DNA of 64,000 nucleotides from Euryodendron excelsum. Taxonomy: Eukaryota; Streptophyta; Magnoliopsida; Ericales; Pentaphylacaceae. The notes beneath the pieces were generated by a model. The model was given only the letters and a program-made list of their open reading frames with translations. It had not been told where the DNA came from and ran no database searches. Below, in pieces: positions 59,478-64,000 of this stretch. The stretch covers positions 30,358,001 to 30,422,000 of the forward strand of contig CM065378.1 of assembly GCA_033060915.1 (NCBI GenBank). The letters are read 5' to 3'. A program made the position numbers and the translations under genes. Each line of letters starts with the position of its first letter. Positions within the stretch are counted from its first letter, which is position 1.

Positions 59478-60165
59478 TTTACAGGCCTCTGCCGGGGAAG
59501 ATAGTTTCAAGGTACTCCAAGTAATCCATACTGGTAATCTGAAGGCGTTGCAAGGAAGGCAACTGCCCAAATGCCGAAAGTGGTGAACGATTTCTGTAGT
59601 TAGATAGCACAATAACAACTACATTTTGAAGAACTAAAACCCTCATCCAATGTGGAAACTTTGCACCTCTGTAATTGTAAATGTGTAATTTTTCCACGTT
59701 TGGGTGAGGTTCCAAAGCTTCAAGTATTTCTTCAATGTTGGCTTGTGATTCTGATTTAGTGTTATCTTCCCAAAAGAACCACACGATTAGTAGGTTCAGT
59801 TTTCTAACTTAATTGGCTTTGTCAGTTTCTGTTGAGTTTCTCACTCTCTCAAGGTGTTTGATATGCAGAGTTCCTCCGAGGTCTAAACTTTACAATTCAA
59901 CTAATCAACGATCATTGCTCTTACCCACGACAAATAAACTCATTGTTTTCAAGAGAGTTAACTACCCAAGGTTACAAGGCATGTGATTAATTTGCCCATA
60001 ATCCTCCAAATGAAGGTTTCAAAGGTCTCTTAGCTACTTTAAGTTGTTGGGCAACTTTCGAAGCTCATAATAGCCATTTAAGTTCAAATTTTTGAAATTT
60101 TCGAGGCCACAAATCGGTTTGGAAGTGTGCAAATGAGAGTATGAGGAAGGTTCAGGTACTTCAGA
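59478..60165 (-). pseudogene. CNL3: LRR fragment of a third CNL paralogue
   Basis: Matches the CNL1 LRR region 24905-25585. The open part (59479-59784) encodes IEEILEALEPHPNVEKLHIY and AFGQLPSLQRLQITSMDYLE. From 59785 to 60165 the homology continues (for example CTCTCAAGGTGTTTGATATG and GGTACTTCAGATGTTT) but with stops and frameshifts. It is truncated on the left at the GCCGGGGAAGA site and cut on the right by the copia-C LTR at 60166. The NB-ARC half, if present, lies beyond the window. Confidence 0.9.
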
Positions 60166-61259
60166 TGTTTTTATTAAGCATATTAGCCTATTTTGTGCCT
60201 TGCAATATGAGAGCTTTATCGATTCTTGTATTGAGTGCGATTAGAGTGAATGGGGTCTTAATGTATCTGGGTCAGACTTAGGAATTTGTTCTCACAAAGT
60301 CTCAAGAGAAGCCTTAAAGCAAAGGTAACATGAAGCAAACAGTGCGCACTGGCACCCCTCCTGCAAAAGACCTATCCACCAAGCTAGTGAAACATGCCAC
60401 TAGGTGTGCATTGGCATGCCTCTCCAGAGCATTGTGCCACTAGGCGCATTCCCACAACGCACTGGTACTCCCCAAGGTGAGAAGAAGGCCTCTAGTCTAG
60501 AGCAGTGCACCACTAGTGGCACCTACACCATGTACTAACACGATATGTTAGTTTTGCACAGATTTGCTTTATTGGAACTTGAGCTGCACACCAAAAGTAA
60601 AAAATGTAACTTTAGACACTCTACGAACTTGTGGGAGTCTTTTCAACAGCTCCCCGACACTCCAAGTAACATCCTTTACATCTATTAAAAGCTTTAATCA
60701 ATCTCTCAACTTGGGACACACACTTTGGGGGATTTTATCTTCTGTAAAAAGTAAGCCTTTTGAGTCTTTTTCTTTAGCCAACAAGTTCTTGCAAGTTCTA
60801 AGGAGACTCTCCACCATATTTTTCTTCTATTCCATAGAAGTGATGATGGTGGCTTGAAAGACTTCAGGTCATTAAAGATTCATCGAGGATTCGATAAGGT
60901 TCTAAGTGCTATTGAATTAGTTCGTGGATGCGAGTAGAGCACAAGCTGAAGATGCAAGCCTAGTGTTGTGGATTCAACAAATGTAAAGGGTTGTAAGATC
61001 TCTTGTACTATTAATTCATTTATAGTGCTTGATTGAAGCTGAACTAGGTCCCATGGTTTTCTCTAGCGAAGGTTTACACATAAAAATTCATGTGTGTTGA
61101 TGGTTGTGTATTTTGATTTCTGTTTATGGTTTGCTTTAAACTAACCATTGCTAACACTTGCTTTTTAAAGAAAAAAGAGTAGAGACCTATTTACCCCCCC
61201 CCCCTCTAGGTCCATCTTAAAGGTGCTAATCCATATTAGTTAAAGCACTTGTTTTCTCA
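60166..61259 (+). mobile_element. copia-C, left LTR (about 1,094 bp)
   Basis: Starts TGTTTTTATTAAGC where CNL3 homology stops and ends TTTTCTCA just before the primer site. Its distal part matches the complement of 41760-42040. The sequence near 61192-61210 is C-rich, as in other SIRE-type LTR 3' ends. The partner LTR is outside the window. Confidence 0.75.
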
Positions 61260-61261
61260 AT

Positions 61262-61278
61262 TGGTATAGGAGTAGGAC
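61262..61278 (+). other. copia-C primer binding site
   Basis: TGGTATAGGAGTAGGAC occupies the position of TGGTATTAGAGCGGGAC in copia-A and is a decayed version of the tRNA-Met site. Confidence 0.65.
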
Positions 61279-61345
61279 ATTTTTAATACTTGTTTTTCAA
61301 AACTGTTTTCCGATAGTGAGGTCCTAAAAGTGTTTTTTTAGTAAC

Positions 61346-63410
61346 ATGGATTTACCTAAAGAGGGTGGTTCCAAAGTTCGACCTCCATTGTTTAATGGTT
61401 CAAAATTTTCGTATAGGAAAGCTAGAATGCATGCATTTTTTAGGTATCTTGATGAAAAAGTTTGGCTAAGTGTTTTCCAAGGATGGACTCCTCCAATCAA
61501 ACTTGTTGAAAATATGATTTTTCCTAAACCTGTTTCTGAATGGGACAAGATTAAATTAAAGGAGAGCGGTTTGAATAGTCAGGCCATGAATGCGATCTTT
61601 AACAATGTCACAATTGAAGAATTTCTTCGTATTTCAAAGTGTGAAATTGCTAAAGAAGCATGAGACATTTTGGAGATCACTCATGAAGGTACTAGTGCTG
61701 TTAAAGAGTCAAAATTTTAAAGGTTGACAACAAATTTTGAAAATCTTCGTTTGAAGGATAATGAAACATTTGATGAATTTTATGTCAAACAGAGTGACAT
61801 AGTCAATTCCAGGTTCAATCTAGGTGAAAGGATTCTAGATTAAAAAATTATTAGAAAAATTTTGAGAGCTCTTGAAGAACGGTTTCAACCCAAAGTCACA
61901 GATATTGAAGAGAGTAAGGATGTGGATGCTATTAAGATTGAAGAGCTTATAGGCTCTTTACAAACCTATGAAGCAAATTTGAGGCAAAATAAGAAAACCA
62001 ACAAGAGTTTGGCTTTTGAAACTGTTAGAGAATACATAATAGACTCTAGTGATGAAGACCTTGATTTTGACCAGGCTGAGATGGCCTTAAAATTCAGAAA
62101 ATTTTTCAAGAATAAAAAGTTTAATTCTTTTGAATTAAGAAAGAAGTCCAAAGAAAAATTAGATAAGGGACAACAAAGCCCTAGAAAAAAAAAAAAAAAA
62201 CCCTTAACATCTCGGCAGACCTAAGTAGTTCAATATTATGAATGTCATGGTTATGGTCATATTTCTCATGAATGCCCAAACAAGAAAAAGAAAAAGGTAT
62301 TTGCTTCCACTTGTGAAGATACCAATACCGAGGACTCTGAAGAGCCTTCTTCTGATAAAGAAACTAGTGATTTCATTACATTTGCTTCATCTGTGCATAA
62401 ATCATCTAAATCTTTTTCATCCTTATAGGTTTCTGTTGAAGATGATTTAGAAACTAACAATGAATATGAAGGAGAAGATGCTTCAAGTGAATGTGAAAAT
62501 AAAAATTTAGATATTCATCAAGCATACAAGGAGATGTATGACGAATGCATGAAACTAAAAGATTACAAGTTGAAGCTGACAGTTAAGTACAAAATCGTTC
62601 AACAAGAACGAGACATGTTAAAGTAAGAAGTAGGTGAAGTCTCTAAAAAACTGAATCAGTTTGAAACTGAACGGGTGACTCTTTTTAACAAGCTACGTGA
62701 AGCTGAAAAAGAGTTACAGGAAAGCAACGAATCCAAGAAAAAATTGGAAGAAAAAGTGTTGTGTTTAGAAAAAGAGTTGGCTGCTGTTAATACAACTTTC
62801 AAACAATAAATAGGAGCAACGGGGAAGTTAGAACACATTATCAGCACTCAAAAGAATTCATTGGATGGTACTGGTATATCAATTCAAGCCAACTTCAAAT
62901 GAGAAATTTTTGCAGAATTGGCGATCTTCAAAGCTACAGTCTCAAAAGCACAAGTCTGCCAAGGGTAAATATGATGCCCTTTCAGGTAAATACTTATCTT
63001 TTCCTGTATCTTTTGTACATATATGTCATCATTATGGAATTAGAGAACATAATAGGCCAAATTGTTGTAAAAGGTTCACTATCCCAATGGTGAAAGTTTA
63101 ATCTGAATATCCAAAGAGATTTTACAATAATCGTTTTCAAGTCTTGACTGAAGATTATGGAATATCATATCCACACTTTCAAAATTATTTTCAACATTAT
63201 CAACCAAGAGCAAGATATTTTTCTAGAAGAAATTCTTGACAAAACCATTTTAATAATCAAGTTCAATACTCTCAACCCACAATTGTTTAGAAAATTGTTA
63301 AACCAAAGACAAGGGCCATTTAGGTTAGGAAGTCTAACTTGCATCCTTATGTTGATGTGTATGCTAAGCCCCTAGATCCCCATAGAGAATATGCAGAGGC
63401 TAGTCCAGTC
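61346..63410 (+). pseudogene. copia-C gag, degenerate, without pol
   Basis: Starts at ATG 61346 (MDLPKEGGSKVRPPLFNG) and stays in one frame to about 62860 through several in-frame stops (for example TGA after EIAKEA). It parallels copia-A gag: HEGTSAVKES, NLGERILD, ALEERFQPKVTDIEESKDVD, LQTYEANL. The first zinc knuckle reads YYECHGYGHISHECP, with Tyr in place of the first Cys. A Glu/Lys-rich coiled coil follows (62520-62810). After a frame change a second knuckle-like HHYGIREHNRPNC is found near 63030. It ends near AYAKPLDPHREYAEAS. No protease or later domain follows. Confidence 0.85.
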
Positions 63411-64000
63411 GAATTATGCTTGAGTTTTTTCGTAGCCTAGGAAATGAGTACTTCATGTTTATTCTTTCAGTCCTAGTGTTATGATCACTTTTGTAATTTT
63501 GTTCATCTTCTGTTATATTTCTATTTGTCTTCATTAAAAATAAAAAGGAGGTTTTTGTTTTTTTGGCTTGTGTTCGTATTTTTAACTTATGTATATTTTA
63601 CTTCGTATATAGAATCAAATTACATGTTTTTGGAGAAAAGTTATTTATTTATGCCAAGTATGAAATTGAGTGTCTTGTATATCCAAGTAATGATTTTCAC
63701 AACGAAATTGACACTTTTGTGCACTTTCATCGAGAAGAACCAAGTTAAGTGTAAAAATGTTTTAGTTTATACTTGTCTCATTTGAATTCCATGAATGTCT
63801 TGCTTGAAAAGACTTACAATTGCATATCCTATCTAGAGTTTATATTCTTAAATGCCTTGCCTCCTTCTTGTACTTTCACAAAGCAAAAGAGCATCTAGAG
63901 TGAGCTGTTTATTAAAAAAAAAACTACAAATTCAAAAGAAATACTATGTAGCCTTAACCAAGGAAAAAGCTACCTATGAGTATGGAATGAGCTATTACAA
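63411..64000 (+). other. copia-C internal region after gag
   Basis: Non-coding, T-rich. Its first part (CCTAGTGTTATGATC..., about 63470-63560) resembles the start of the pol-less region of copia-A after 13640. The element continues beyond the window. Confidence 0.6.

Overview
The window is nuclear DNA of a flowering plant, most likely a eudicot. The background is AT-rich. Coding genes are sparse, long introns and microsatellites occur, and most of the sequence is retrotransposon and DNA-transposon debris, much of it nested. The species cannot be named from the sequence. No RNA gene, CRISPR array or bacterial-type operon was seen.

The only apparently intact gene is CNL1 (23855-27373, minus), a CC-NB-ARC-LRR immune receptor of the RGA type, read as one uninterrupted frame. 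A paralogue, CNL2 (37580-40991, minus), lies about 13.6 kb away. Its flanks are homologous to those of CNL1, but it is broken by a 4-bp insertion and a nonsense codon. A third paralogue survives only as an LRR fragment (59478-60165, minus), cut by an LTR. This is a small decaying resistance-gene cluster. The region upstream of CNL1 is tandemly duplicated; the matching region of CNL2 has lost a paired TTGAC motif and is split by retrotransposon LTR sequence.

Layout. 1-1091: N-terminal exons of a probable MuDR-type transposase leaving the window. 2826-2926: a long GA microsatellite. 3181-5003: one end of a CACTA transposon carrying a 1.59-kb solo LTR. 5627-16290: a copia-type retrotransposon (copia-A) with gag but no pol; its gag is split by a 4,975-bp solo LTR, and its right LTR ends in an inverted copy of its own left end. 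16404-16671: a Mutator-type MITE. 16966-20183: the 3' end of an Athila-like gypsy element. 20184-23480: SINEs and repeats. 23855-30000: CNL1 and its duplicated upstream region. 30900-36400: a LINE tail, a solo LTR, small non-autonomous elements, a SINE and an orphan exon. 37580-43930: CNL2 and its broken upstream region. 44030-46960: a carboxylesterase pseudogene split by a short gag-bearing element. 49528-50570: a GC-rich solo LTR. 51140-57631: an almost complete but degenerate copia element (copia-B) with gag, protease, integrase, reverse transcriptase and RNase H remnants. 60166-64000: a second gag-only copia element (copia-C) running off the right edge.

The most notable results are four solo LTRs supported by 5-bp target duplications, a gag-only copia lineage present twice, an inverted duplication at the end of copia-A, a 5-kb solo LTR containing four unrelated tandem arrays (one with a repeated hairpin), and the contrasting fates of the three CNL copies. 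No clearly new biological system was identified.
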